Part shown: piece after piece, positions 40,499 to 48,702 of the stretch
Numbering within the stretch: position 1 is the stretch's first letter
Layout: each line of letters begins with the position of its first letter
DNA from: Oceanobacillus saliphilus
Lineage (GTDB): Bacteria; Bacillota; Bacilli; Bacillales; Amphibacillaceae
Direction: 5' to 3'
Length of the DNA stretch: 64,000 nt
NCBI RefSeq assembly: GCF_023522835.1
Contig: NZ_JALCZU010000001.1
Coordinates: 389,297 to 453,296, forward strand
Translations under genes and position numbers: made by a program
The notes under the pieces: generated by a model
Database searches by the model: none
Told to the model about the DNA's origin: nothing
What the model saw: only the letters and a program-made list of their open reading frames with translations

Positions 40499-41353
40499 AT
40501 GAAAAACTGGAAAGAAATAATCAGTCATTCGACGTTTCGATATATCGATCATTCCAATGAAACAAGTTTCCATGAAAAATCGTATACTGCCCTGGCTTCG
40601 TTTGCGGTGGATGATACCCTCGCAATGTCTGTCAGCAACGGTGAATCCCCACCAGCAATCAGACTTTGGGTACATCCACCGACCATCGTACTCGGGATTC
40701 CCGATGCCAGGCTTCCCTATTTAGAGGAAGGCGTGCGATTTTTAAAAGATAAAAATTACCATGTTGTCGTGAGAAACTCCGGTGGGCTTGCGGTCGCTCT
40801 AGATGAGGGCGTGTTGAATATTTCACTCGTGATCCCCGGGGTTAAGCATTTGTCCATCCAGGACTGCTACGAAGCAATGGTACGTTTTGTCCAATACATG
40901 CTGCGAGATTTGACCGATGCCATTGAAGCATATGAGATTGTCGGTTCCTACTGCCCTGGTGATTACGATTTGAGTATTGGCGGCAGAAAATTTGCAGGCA
41001 TTTCCCAACGACGGGTAAAGGATGGTGTGGCCGTGCAAATCTATCTTGATGTTGAAGGAAACAGTAACGAAAGAGCTTCCCTCATTCGACGTTTTTATGA
41101 TGTCAGTAAAAAGAATGAAGCGACAAAATTTGACTACCCGACAGTTGAGCCGGAAGTGATGGCTTCACTTTCAGAATTGCTCGGTGTGGAATTGACAGTG
41201 GATAAGATGAAGAAACGGGTCCATGCTGCATTGGACGATATTAGCGAGGAAATCGTTGAAACGGATTTTTCGGATGAGGAGCTTGCTGTTTTTGATAAAA
41301 GATATGTGCAGATGGTGAAACGGAATGAGACGGTGGCATTAATGCAGGTTTAA
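40499..41353 (+). CDS. lipL: octanoyl-[GcvH]:protein N-octanoyltransferase LipL
   Basis: LipL moves octanoyl groups from GcvH to the E2 subunits of dehydrogenase complexes in the Bacillus lipoate relay. The 284-residue protein has RNSGGLAVALDEGVLN, the nucleophile Cys152 in GSYCPGDYDLSIGGRKFAG and Lys164. Cys distinguishes it from lipoate ligases and LipM-like placement. AAGGAGG precedes the ATG, and TATAAT lies about 35 nt upstream. Position next to pta and ywfO matches ywfL. Confidence 0.93.
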   Translation: MKNWKEIISHSTFRYIDHSNETSFHEKSYTALASFAVDDTLAMSVSNGESPPAIRLWVHPPTIVLGIPDARLPYLEEGVRFLKDKNYHVVVRNSGGLAVALDEGVLNISLVIPGVKHLSIQDCYEAMVRFVQYMLRDLTDAIEAYEIVGSYCPGDYDLSIGGRKFAGISQRRVKDGVAVQIYLDVEGNSNERASLIRRFYDVSKKNEATKFDYPTVEPEVMASLSELLGVELTVDKMKKRVHAALDDISEEIVETDFSDEELAVFDKRYVQMVKRNETVALMQV

Positions 41354-41375
41354 GTGGGTAAGCTGCGGGTGGCGA

Positions 41376-41480
41376 TTTATCGGATATTTGGTGGAATTTG
41401 CAGCATTCGGACAGCAGTTTGTGGGATTTAGCTTAATAGTTGCCGAATTTCCCCCTGTTATTGCCATCGTATTTCTCAGA
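41376..41480. repeat. possible degenerate ~21 nt tandem array after lipL
   Basis: Five weakly similar units begin at 41376, 41397, 41418, 41440 and 41461, each starting TTT or TTG with a short GC core. The match is poor, but period and placement between the lipL stop and its terminator agree with the clearer arrays. Confidence 0.4.
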
Positions 41481-41518
41481 TTGTTATCCCGATCATTCTC
41501 GCTCAGGCAACTAGAATA

Positions 41519-41554
41519 AAAAAATCCCTGCATCATATCCGATGCAGGATTTTT
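41519..41554. terminator. bidirectional terminator between lipL and pta
   Basis: An AAAATCCCTGCATC / GATGCAGGATTTTT stem with a single bulge and 6-nt loop has A/T-runs on both sides and serves the convergent genes. Confidence 0.85.
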
Positions 41555-41559
41555 ACTAT

Positions 41560-42537
41560 TTATTCAGCTGCTGCTTGTGCTGCAGTGATGATTGCTAAGT
41601 TATAGACATCTTCTGAGCTACAGCCACGGGATAGGTCATTAACTGGTTTATTCAACCCTTGTAAAACCGGTCCTACTGCTTCAAATCCACCGAGGCGCTG
41701 GGCAATTTTGTATCCGATGTTACCTGCTTCTAGGCTAGGGAAGATAAATACATTTGCATCTCCTTTTATTTCAGAATCCGGAGCTTTTTTCTCGGCAACA
41801 CTTGGTACGAACGCAGCATCAAATTGGAATTCCCCATCGATTACTAGATCAGAATCTTTTTCTTTGGCAATGTTCAGTGCTTCAACAACTCTTTCGGTTT
41901 CCTCTGATTTAGCGGAACCTTTTGTAGAGAAGCTAAGCATTGCAACACGTGGATCTACGCCGAACAAGCGGGCCGTTACCGCACTCTCTACTGCGATTTC
42001 CGCAAGATCCTGACTATCTGGTGCGATGTTGATTGCGCAATCTGCAAAGACGTATTTTTCATCGTTGCGTACCATAATGAAGACACCGGATGTTTTTTTG
42101 ATGCCTTCTTTTGTTTTGATGATCTGTAATGCAGGACGTACTGTGTCAGCAGTCGAATGTGCAGCTCCACTTACAAGTCCATCTGCTTTATTCATATATA
42201 CTAGCATGGTTCCAAAATAGTTTTCATCAAGCAAAATTTTTCTTGCGTCTTCTTCCGTTGCTTTACCTTTACGACGTTCGACAAATGCCTGAACCATTTC
42301 TTCCGTTTCTGCATAATCACTTGGATCAAGAATCGTGCAGGATGATACATCAACAGAAATCTCTTCTGCTTTTTTGCTAATGCTATCTTTATTTCCGATC
42401 AGTATCGGCGTCAAGACACCGGCAGAAGCTAACTGGCTTGCTGCGGTCAGAATGCGTTCGTCTAACCCTTCCGGAAAAACGATTTTTTTATCAGCTGATG
42501 ATACTTTGTCTGTTAATTGATCAAATAGTGTACTCAT
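41560..42537 (-). CDS. pta: phosphate acetyltransferase
   Basis: Pta interconverts acetyl-CoA and acetyl phosphate for overflow metabolism and acetate use. The 325-residue short form has IVFPEGLDERILTAA at the start, KADGLVSGAAHSTADTVRP, and SFSTKGSAKSEE in the second half, with the C-terminal RGCSSEDVYNLAIITA. No cre site was found upstream by eye. It is convergent with lipL and divergent from hemQ, the B. subtilis ywfJ-ywfL area. Confidence 0.96.
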   Translation of the reverse strand: MSTLFDQLTDKVSSADKKIVFPEGLDERILTAASQLASAGVLTPILIGNKDSISKKAEEISVDVSSCTILDPSDYAETEEMVQAFVERRKGKATEEDARKILLDENYFGTMLVYMNKADGLVSGAAHSTADTVRPALQIIKTKEGIKKTSGVFIMVRNDEKYVFADCAINIAPDSQDLAEIAVESAVTARLFGVDPRVAMLSFSTKGSAKSEETERVVEALNIAKEKDSDLVIDGEFQFDAAFVPSVAEKKAPDSEIKGDANVFIFPSLEAGNIGYKIAQRLGGFEAVGPVLQGLNKPVNDLSRGCSSEDVYNLAIITAAQAAAE

Positions 42538-42746
42538 TAAAAACCCTCCATCATGTAAATTGCACTTTGTGTATCCTTTAACAATGGTATACGATTTGCC
42601 TATTTATTTAAAGAAGAAAACATCCACTTGGTAAAACTTTTGACAAAGAATCGACAATAATGGATAGCGAGCGACATTGATATCCCTTTCCTAATGATTA
42701 GAATACCCTTAATGTGCTATAGTAAAGACATAATACGTTAATTTTG

Positions 42747-42808
42747 CAGCAAAGTAAGTATAAACTTACCAACCTGCGTAAATGCTTGGTGACAACCAAG
42801 TTTTCTAA
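42747..42808 (-). repeat. dispersed two-hairpin element, reverse copy before hemQ
   Basis: Read on the minus strand this starts TTAGAAAACTTGGTTGTC, forms CTTGGT-TGTC-ACCAAG, then a second hairpin around GTAAGTTTATACTTAC. The middle segment is deleted relative to copies near 6.6 kb. It ends 17 nt before the hemQ start, so it should lie in the hemQ 5' untranslated region. Confidence 0.7.
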
Positions 42809-42824
42809 AAAGGAGTGAAGGAAA

Positions 42825-43574
42825 ATGGCTGAAGCAGTAGTAACAGTGGACGGTTGGTCCGCATTGCATGATACCCGTACATTTGACTGGGCATCATGGA
42901 AAATGACTTCTCCGGAAGAGCGGGCAGCAGCTGTAAAGGAATTTGAAGAATTAATGACAAAATGGGATTCTGTTGAAGAAGCTAAAGAGGGCAGCCACGT
43001 TGTCTATAAAGTGATCGGCAATAAAGCTGATTTAATGTTTGTTTTCCTGCGTGAAACGATGGATGAATTAGAAGCAATCAAAACCGAAATCAATAAATCC
43101 AGAATTGGAGACTATCTGATTCCGGGGTATTCTTATGTGTCCATTATCGAAATGACAATGCACAACCCAATGGATGAAGGAAAAGATCGTGAGCTTTCTC
43201 CATATGTAAAAGATCGTTTAAGACCAATTATGCCTAAATGGGAGCATATATGCTTCTATCCGATGGCACGCCGCCGTATTGAAGAAGCTAACTGGTTTAC
43301 GATTGATAAAGAAGAAAGAACCAGATTGCTTTATGAGCATGGCATGACAGGCAGAAAATATGCAGGAAAAGTGAAAGAAATCATTACTGGTTCCATTGGA
43401 TTGGACGAGTGGGAATGGGGCGTAACACTTTTTGCTCATGACCCATTACAGTTCAAGAAAATCGTCTATGAAATGCGCTTTGATGAAGTAACTACTAAAT
43501 ATGCTGAATTTGGTGATTTTATTGTAGGTAATTACCTTCCAAAAGATCAAGTAGACGCTTATTTCGCATTATAA
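42825..43574 (+). CDS. hemQ: coproheme decarboxylase HemQ
   Basis: HemQ performs the last step of the Gram-positive coproporphyrin-dependent haem pathway, removing two carboxyls from coprohaem with peroxide. The 249-residue protein of the chlorite-dismutase fold has the radical tyrosine Tyr145 in CFYPMARRR and the proximal His172 in YEHGMTGRKY, at the positions expected for Firmicutes. AAGGAG precedes the ATG. An inverted copy of the hairpin repeat ends just upstream. Confidence 0.96.
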   Translation: MAEAVVTVDGWSALHDTRTFDWASWKMTSPEERAAAVKEFEELMTKWDSVEEAKEGSHVVYKVIGNKADLMFVFLRETMDELEAIKTEINKSRIGDYLIPGYSYVSIIEMTMHNPMDEGKDRELSPYVKDRLRPIMPKWEHICFYPMARRRIEEANWFTIDKEERTRLLYEHGMTGRKYAGKVKEIITGSIGLDEWEWGVTLFAHDPLQFKKIVYEMRFDEVTTKYAEFGDFIVGNYLPKDQVDAYFAL

Positions 43575-43588
43575 ATAAATTCAAAACA

Positions 43589-43625
43589 AAGACTTTCCAT
43601 CCTCTCATGATGGGAAGTCTTTTTT
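43589..43625 (+). terminator. hemQ terminator
   Basis: A 13-bp stem AAGACTTTCCATC / GATGGGAAGTCTT with a 7-nt loop is followed by TTTTTT. Confidence 0.88.
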
Positions 43626-43710
43626 AGTTGTCATTATATTAAAATTTTGGGCATACAAATATTTAGTGAGCCTGAGCATTGCGATCAGACAGAAATGAGG
43701 AATGATTTTT

Positions 43711-44135
43711 ATGTCTCTTGTTGCCCATACAGAAGCTGACGTTGATCTTCTGGCCAGACTGCTGCGCGCCGAAGCTGAGGGGAAGGTGACCTGGGGATGC
43801 TGATGGTTGGAAATACCGGGATAAACCGTGTTATTGCTGATTGTCTTGATTTTATAGATATTCGAAATATTAGTAATATGGTTTTTCAAAGCCCTGGTGG
43901 ATTCGAAGCTACTCAGAAAGAATATTTTTATTAGCGTGCACGTGAATCAGAAAAACGATTGGCGCGGCGTGTTATTCAGGCAGAACAACAACACCCTGCA
44001 ACAAATACGTTGTGGTTCTTTATGCCGGTAGGGGATTGCCCTGCCCAATGGTATGACCAATGGAATGTCGGCAGATACAAAGCACACTGCTTCTACGCCC
44101 CCACAGCTCAAGACTGCCCACAAGTATATAGGTAA
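43711..44135 (+). pseudogene. cwlJ: cwlJ remnant: spore cortex hydrolase with a frameshift and a nonsense codon
   Basis: CwlJ is a spore cortex-lytic enzyme needed for germination. From the ATG at 43711 the frame reads MSLVAHTEADVDLLARLLRA and AEAEGK, then hits a stop. Adding one G to the GGGG run at 43779-43782 restores AEGEGDLGMLMVGNTGINRV and the rest of a CwlJ-type hydrolase, including FQSPGGFEATQ and GDCPAQWYDQW. A second lesion, TAG at 43932-43934, replaces the usual Gln codon in YFYQRARESEKR. Two independent lesions argue for a true pseudogene. The adjacent gerQ is intact. Confidence 0.88.
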
Positions 44136-44282
44136 GGATTGAGTTGAAGCTTAAGCGAATCGAAAGTGCAGGCGACTGGTTGGAGGTGACAGTTAGCCAA
44201 TTCGAATCCATTTATTTTCATGGGAAGGTTCTTTTTCCCTCCCATAAAAACAAACAAGAGAAAATTTCAGGAGGTTTTGTTT

Positions 44283-44879
44283 ATGAGTGAAAATCAAGAA
44301 AATCAAGAGAATCAAGAAAGCCTAGAAAATCAGGAAAACTCAAATCAGCAGTATCAATCGTACAGTCAGGCCCAATCCGGCCCACAATACTATTATCCTA
44401 CGAGTTCTCCAGCATATTATCCAATGTATAACACAAGACAGTTCCCACAGCAGCAGTTCCAGCAGCCACCAATGCAACAGCAATTCCAACAACCACAGCA
44501 GTTCCAGCAGCCACCTCAAATGCAGCAGCATATCCCGCAACCACAGCAATTCCATCAGCCACCAATGCAACAATTTCCTGATGTGCCTGGTATGCTGCCT
44601 ATTCAGCAATCCTACATCGAAAACATTTTACGTCTGAATCGTGGTAAACGCGCATCCTTTTACATGACCTTTGAAAATAATGTCCGATGGAATGCGATGA
44701 TTTTTACAGGGATTATCGAGGCAGCAGGAAGAGATCACATTATAATAAGTGAGCCTGAAACAGGAAGACGCGTTCTTTTACTCATGATCTATTTGGATTA
44801 TGTAACCTTTGATGAAGAAATCGAGTACGCATATCCATTTAACGCCACTACACCAATGGTAACCTTTTCACCTAGATAA
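44283..44879 (+). CDS. gerQ: spore coat protein GerQ
   Basis: GerQ is a coat protein that anchors CwlJ in the B. subtilis spore coat. The 198-residue protein has a Gln/Pro/Asn-rich low-complexity N-terminal half (about 1-120) and the conserved C-terminal domain (FYMTFENNVRWNAMIFTG, ILRLNRGKRAS). The frame opens at 44220, but the ATG at 44283 has AGGAGG just upstream. The N-terminal lysines cross-linked by transglutaminase in B. subtilis are absent; the only lysine is in NRGKRAS. Its cwlJ partner is broken. Confidence 0.92.
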   Translation: MSENQENQENQESLENQENSNQQYQSYSQAQSGPQYYYPTSSPAYYPMYNTRQFPQQQFQQPPMQQQFQQPQQFQQPPQMQQHIPQPQQFHQPPMQQFPDVPGMLPIQQSYIENILRLNRGKRASFYMTFENNVRWNAMIFTGIIEAAGRDHIIISEPETGRRVLLLMIYLDYVTFDEEIEYAYPFNATTPMVTFSPR

Positions 44880-45000
44880 AAAGTGTTTGGAGTTTTAAGG
44901 GACGAACAGGACTTCCTTAAGCCAACATCACTGGACCTGGCTACTTAGGCGTAAGAAATCATTGTTGCCAAAAATTTATACTATCTTTACTTATATGAAA

Positions 45001-45037
45001 AAGGGTGACACCGGTTTACCGGGTCATCCCTTATTCC
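45001..45037 (+). terminator. probable gerQ terminator
   Basis: AAGGGTGAC-CCGG pairs with CCGG-TCATCCCTT around a TTTA loop, with small bulges. The following T-run is weak. Confidence 0.55.
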
Positions 45038-45070
45038 ATTTGCTTCACCTTAAGAGAGGTGATTATCCAG

Positions 45071-45322
45071 ATGAGACATCCCTACAGAAAAATAGTTCAA
45101 ATGGAATTTATCTCCTTGTTATTCGCTTTTTTGATTGGGTTTTCCGCTCTAATTGCCGGATATATGATTCTCCTGTTTCTATCAATCTACTTAATTGTGC
45201 TAAGTTTAGTTTGCGATGCGATGATTTTAATGTACACGCGCCATCCTGTTGAGGCCGGAAAACAAGCCGTTCGGAGTGCCATGCTTTTTATCTTTACCAC
45301 TTATTTCATCTTTAGATTATAG
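45071..45322 (+). CDS. small membrane protein of unknown function
   Basis: An 83-residue protein with two or three hydrophobic segments (about residues 12-32, 33-52 and 68-82) and basic ends. I do not recognise a family. The frame opens at 45005, but the ATG at 45071 has GAGGTG 9 nt upstream. Its stop overlaps the end of the convergent ywdK gene by 6 nt. It follows the probable gerQ terminator, so it may have its own promoter. Confidence 0.65.
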   Translation: MRHPYRKIVQMEFISLLFAFLIGFSALIAGYMILLFLSIYLIVLSLVCDAMILMYTRHPVEAGKQAVRSAMLFIFTTYFIFRL

Positions 45323-45688
45323 ATTTTTCATGACTGCGATTCCGACCAGTACCCACCCTATCAGAAAGGCCACCCCACCAAGTGGAGTAATCATTGCAAA
45401 TGTTTTAATGGATGTTAGAGCGTATATATACAGGCTGCCTGAGAATAAAATAATCCCGGCAAGGAACATCCAGCCTCCGGTTGTCAGTAGACCGTTGCCT
45501 TGCAATTTCGCCAATAACAAGCCTGTCACAAGCAGGGCCATTGTGTGGAACATCTGATATGTAACAGCCTTTTCCCACGTGGCAATGGCCTTTTCTGATA
45601 TTCTTCCTTCCAATCCATGTGCACCAAATGCTCCAAGTGCCACTGCCAAAAATCCGTTAATTGCTCCTAAAACCAAAAATAATTTCAT
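45317..45688 (-). CDS. ywdK: DUF423 membrane protein (YwdK)
   Basis: A 123-residue protein with four hydrophobic helices and the DUF423 signatures ALGAFGAHGLEGR, TYQMFHTMALL and FSGSLYIYAL. The function is unknown. The ATG at 45688 follows GAGAGAGG. It lies downstream of ywdI and converges on the small membrane gene. Confidence 0.9.
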   Translation of the reverse strand: MKLFLVLGAINGFLAVALGAFGAHGLEGRISEKAIATWEKAVTYQMFHTMALLVTGLLLAKLQGNGLLTTGGWMFLAGIILFSGSLYIYALTSIKTFAMITPLGGVAFLIGWVLVGIAVMKNL

Positions 45689-45708
45689 TTAGATACCTCT
45701 CTCTTCAT

Positions 45709-45999
45709 TTAAAAATCAAAAATAGATTTGCCATTTGCTTCATCGTCAGTAACCGGATCCGCTGTTTGTCCTTGTAAAGATCCTTTATTACCGGACTGTT
45801 CACCTATCATCGCCTTGATTTCCTCTTTACTGAATTCTGTTTCTTCTTCGACTTGATGATCGTCCTCAAGAAATAAGTCACATAATAGACGCACGTTAGC
45901 TATATGGGAGGCCATTTTTTTGTCGGAATGCTGATTCTCTTTTGCCTCATATAATTCATGAATCATTTTCTTCATGAGTTTATCATTCGTTATCGCCAT
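45709..45999 (-). CDS. ywdI: YwdI family protein
   Basis: A 96-residue acidic, soluble protein; the helical N-terminal half (LMKKMIHELYEAKENQHSDK) and the tail ending in SIFDF fit the YwdI family (DUF5327) of unknown role. The frame opens at 46047, but the ATG at 45999 has AGGGGCG upstream. It is 20 nt from ywdK and co-transcribed with it. Confidence 0.78.
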   Translation of the reverse strand: MAITNDKLMKKMIHELYEAKENQHSDKKMASHIANVRLLCDLFLEDDHQVEEETEFSKEEIKAMIGEQSGNKGSLQGQTADPVTDDEANGKSIFDF

Positions 46000-46085
46000 C
46001 TTATCGCCCCTAACATTTCGAATGCCATTATTATAGCACGGCTGCATGTCGATTTATAGAAAGGTACATCTTCAGGTCCAAATAG

Positions 46086-46110
46086 AAAAAGCCCTGGAAA
46101 ATCCAAGACT
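46086..46110 (-). terminator. terminator of the 55-residue gene
   Basis: On the minus strand CTTGGA-TTTT-TCCAGG is followed by GCTTTTTC, 6-30 nt after the small gene's stop. Confidence 0.55.
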
Positions 46111-46115
46111 TCAAA

Positions 46116-46283
46116 TTATGAGTTCATGCTACATAGATTATAATCTTTTTTCTGTAGATCAGTTTCCAGTTGCTCCATGGTGTAGCGTTTGTACATCCAT
46201 TGCAGGAACCTCAGTTCATCTTCCCGCAACTTTCTCCCAAGCTTATCAGTTGTGCCAATACATAAATGATAAAAGCTTTCCAT
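46116..46283 (-). CDS. small unrecognised protein, 55 residues
   Basis: The protein begins MESFYHLCIGTTDKLGRKLR and has an amphipathic centre, ELRFLQWMYKRYTMEQLE. No family is recognised. Support for a real gene comes from its setting: a strong SigA promoter 17-spaced upstream, AGGGAG 10 nt before the ATG and a short hairpin terminator right after the stop. It is a single-gene unit in an otherwise empty gap. Two cysteines are present. Confidence 0.65.
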   Translation of the reverse strand: MESFYHLCIGTTDKLGRKLREDELRFLQWMYKRYTMEQLETDLQKKDYNLCSMNS

Positions 46284-46325
46284 CCCGCCAACACTCCCTT
46301 TTACTGTACACTGAAATTTAAATTC

Positions 46326-46354
46326 ATTATAACGGTTCTAATCTAAGTAATCAA
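46326..46354 (-). promoter_or_regulatory. SigA promoter of the 55-residue gene
   Basis: TTGATT (46349-46354) and TATAAT (46326-46331) are separated by 17 nt on the minus strand, giving a leader of about 36 nt. Confidence 0.75.
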
Positions 46355-46510
46355 TAGTAAAGTTTAAATTTGCGGAATTTACTGATTAATACGCCCCTTA
46401 AACAAATGGCAAACGTGTCAACTCCCTGATTACACAAGACAAAAAGGAAGCTCGACTAAAAACACCACAGCCTGTGCCACCACTAAATAATTGTGGTCAA
46501 AATTTTATAC

Positions 46511-46596
46511 TTAGAAAACTTAGTTGTCACCAAGTCTTTCGGTGACACCCTTTGTTGCTCTTATGCATGTTGGAAAGTTTAAAGCTTTCCATATGC
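46511..46596 (+). repeat. dispersed two-hairpin element, full copy
   Basis: This copy starts TTAGAAAACTTAGTTGTC. GTTGTCACC pairs with GGTGACACC, and TTGTTGCTCTTATG leads to a hairpin around GGAAAGTTTAAAGCTTTCC. It is separated from the two 6.6-kb copies by 40 kb. Confidence 0.75.
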
Positions 46597-46602
46597 AAAA
46601 AA

Positions 46603-46628
46603 AATGAACCCGCAATTGCAGGTTCATT
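46603..46628 (-). terminator. terminator of the phasin-like/AarF unit
   Basis: An 11-bp stem AATGAACCTGC / GC(G)GGTTCATT with one mismatch is followed on the minus strand by eight T residues. Confidence 0.85.
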
Positions 46629-46631
46629 CTC

Positions 46632-46937
46632 CTATTGATGAGGCTGATTTAATTTATCTTCAAGTTCAGTGAGACGAGCTCTCAGTTCATTGATATCTTC
46701 TTTTGTAGCTATTCCATAATCGCTAGCCAATTTCTGCATTTGCACTTGATTTTTGGCAGTCCACTCATCTTTTTTCATATCGCCTTTATCAACAAAATTC
46801 TGCATAACGGTTTTAGCCTGTTCTTGTGTCAGTTCATTTTTGTCAACGAGTTCTTTCAGCTTTTGACTCAATTTTTCCTTACCGCTTACTGCAGCACCCA
46901 AGCCAAGTAAAAATCCCTTTTTTAAATAGTCACTCAT
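46632..46937 (-). CDS. phasin-like small coiled-coil protein
   Basis: A 101-residue protein with LGLGAAVSGKEKLSQKLKEL at the start, QEQAKTVMQNFVDKG in the middle and a C-terminal heptad stretch (EDINELRARLTELEDKL). This is the pattern of the polyhydroxyalkanoate-regulator/phasin family. No PHA synthesis gene is in view. It ends the unit that begins with the AarF kinase 14 nt upstream, a common Bacillaceae pair of unknown purpose. Confidence 0.75.
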   Translation of the reverse strand: MSDYLKKGFLLGLGAAVSGKEKLSQKLKELVDKNELTQEQAKTVMQNFVDKGDMKKDEWTAKNQVQMQKLASDYGIATKEDINELRARLTELEDKLNQPHQ

Positions 46938-46951
46938 TCTAATGCACCCCC

Positions 46952-48595
46952 TTACCTCCTGGATCGGATCATCCTGTAATGGTTTACGAAAATCAGGTTC
47001 AGTGTAAATAGAAACAGCCCAATGAGGACAAGTCCAATGATTACCATCGTGTTAAACTGCATATTGAAACCTAATATAGAAATGGCAATCCCTGTTACTA
47101 CCATCATAAAGGAAATAACTTCAAGTAGTAAATAAAATTGATGCCTCATTTGAAAATAATGCTTTTCTTTATCCCATTTCCTATTCTTTTCCCCACTTTC
47201 AAGGAAATTTAACAATGCCCTCGGGTAGGAAAGTGCGGGTTCGGTCAAATTCTTTGCATATTGCTTTGTTACTGATTCCACAATACTTCTTCTTCCAAAC
47301 CATTTTTTAATTCTTGGAATCGCCCATTTTTTAATATCCATATCCGGATTTATCGCGAATAGAATCCCTATCACAATCGAAACAGCTCTCAATAGATAGG
47401 CATAATCTGCCGGCATTTGAATCGGCTGCTCTTTAATGATGCTACTGATATCATCGCTTAATTGATTCATAATTTTTGAGTCTATATTCTTCAGAGAGCC
47501 GTCCGAATAAATATCAACGGTTTCTTTAATGACTTTTTTCAATTTCTTCTTGTCGGCATTTGGCAAAATAAAGTTCATTTTATCAAGCGCCGCTATTACC
47601 ATATCGTAATTATCTATGATAAATCCTTGAACAAGTAATTTAAATTGCTCTGTATCTTCTTTTTTGATTTCACCAACCATGCCGAAATCGATAATTACTA
47701 TTGTTCCATCTTTTTGAATCAGAATATTTCCAGAATGTGGATCGGCGTGAAATTTTCCCGGATGCAAGAACTGGGTAATATAGTGATCAAAGAGACTTTT
47801 TGTTATCTTCTCTATATCTATATTATGTTGCTGGATAAAGGAGATGTCTGTTATTTTTGCTCCCGTCACCCACTCCATTACGAGAACCTTTTCCGTACAG
47901 AGATAATTATAATATTTCGGAATGTGAATTGTAGTATCTTCTTTAAATCGCTCTCTGAAATACTCACCATATTGGAGTTCCTGCTCATAGTCGAGTTCAC
48001 GGTTCATGACAAGTACAAGTTCTCTATATAAAGCGTTCAAATCAGCTTTTTTACCAAAGGATGTGAACACTTTTAATATCCAGAAAACAATTCTTAGTGC
48101 TGCGAAATCTTTATGGAACACTTCTTCAATCCGATGCCGTCTTATCTTTATGGCAACCTCGGTTCCATCTTTTAGCGTCCCCTGGTAAACGTCCCCAATG
48201 GATGCTGAAGCGATTGCATGATCTTCGATGTGTGAAAGATGTTGAAAAATATCTGTTCCCCACTCTTTTTCTATAATGGAAAGAGCCGTTTCATGTGGCA
48301 TTGGTGGGACCTTGTCAACTAGTTCATTGAGCTCTCTTATAAATACGTCCGGCATGAAATCGGTCCGCGTACTCAAAAACTGTCCGATTTTTATAAGAAC
48401 ACCGCCAAGATTTTCTGCTTTTTTGCGATACTCCAATGCCATTTTATATAGCATGTTGTCCCACTTTTTAACTGTTTTTTTATCCCATATTTTATTTTTG
48501 AAATGGAAGTAATAAATTTTTATGATGAATTTTACAGCAATCCAAACAATAATAGTACCGCGATACATGCTATTATATTTAAATAGTTTTCCCAC
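46952..48595 (-). CDS. AarF/UbiB/ABC1 family atypical kinase
   Basis: A 547-residue membrane-linked protein. The core has the family KIGQFLSTRTDFMP (KxGQ), VAIKIRRH lysine, HADPHSGNILI catalytic loop and IIDFGMVG. Two C-terminal helices (about 490-540) anchor it. UbiB proteins bind ATP and act on isoprenoid lipids. The frame opens at 48763, but the extra 56 codons lie over the dispersed repeat. The GTG at 48595 has GAGG 8 nt upstream and is preferred. It is followed by the phasin-like gene. Confidence 0.85.
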   Translation of the reverse strand: MGKLFKYNSMYRGTIIVWIAVKFIIKIYYFHFKNKIWDKKTVKKWDNMLYKMALEYRKKAENLGGVLIKIGQFLSTRTDFMPDVFIRELNELVDKVPPMPHETALSIIEKEWGTDIFQHLSHIEDHAIASASIGDVYQGTLKDGTEVAIKIRRHRIEEVFHKDFAALRIVFWILKVFTSFGKKADLNALYRELVLVMNRELDYEQELQYGEYFRERFKEDTTIHIPKYYNYLCTEKVLVMEWVTGAKITDISFIQQHNIDIEKITKSLFDHYITQFLHPGKFHADPHSGNILIQKDGTIVIIDFGMVGEIKKEDTEQFKLLVQGFIIDNYDMVIAALDKMNFILPNADKKKLKKVIKETVDIYSDGSLKNIDSKIMNQLSDDISSIIKEQPIQMPADYAYLLRAVSIVIGILFAINPDMDIKKWAIPRIKKWFGRRSIVESVTKQYAKNLTEPALSYPRALLNFLESGEKNRKWDKEKHYFQMRHQFYLLLEVISFMMVVTGIAISILGFNMQFNTMVIIGLVLIGLFLFTLNLIFVNHYRMIRSRR

Positions 48596-48702
48596 ATACA
48601 ACACCTCATCATTGTTTACCCTAAATTGAAGAATTCTAATACATTGGCTGTTTTCTTTAGTCATCACACTATTATTGACGTGATATATGTATACTGCGAA
48701 GT

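Noticed and set aside
46046-46321. 91-codon plus-strand frame
   Set aside because: It is antisense to the better supported 55-residue gene, which has promoter, ribosome site and terminator.
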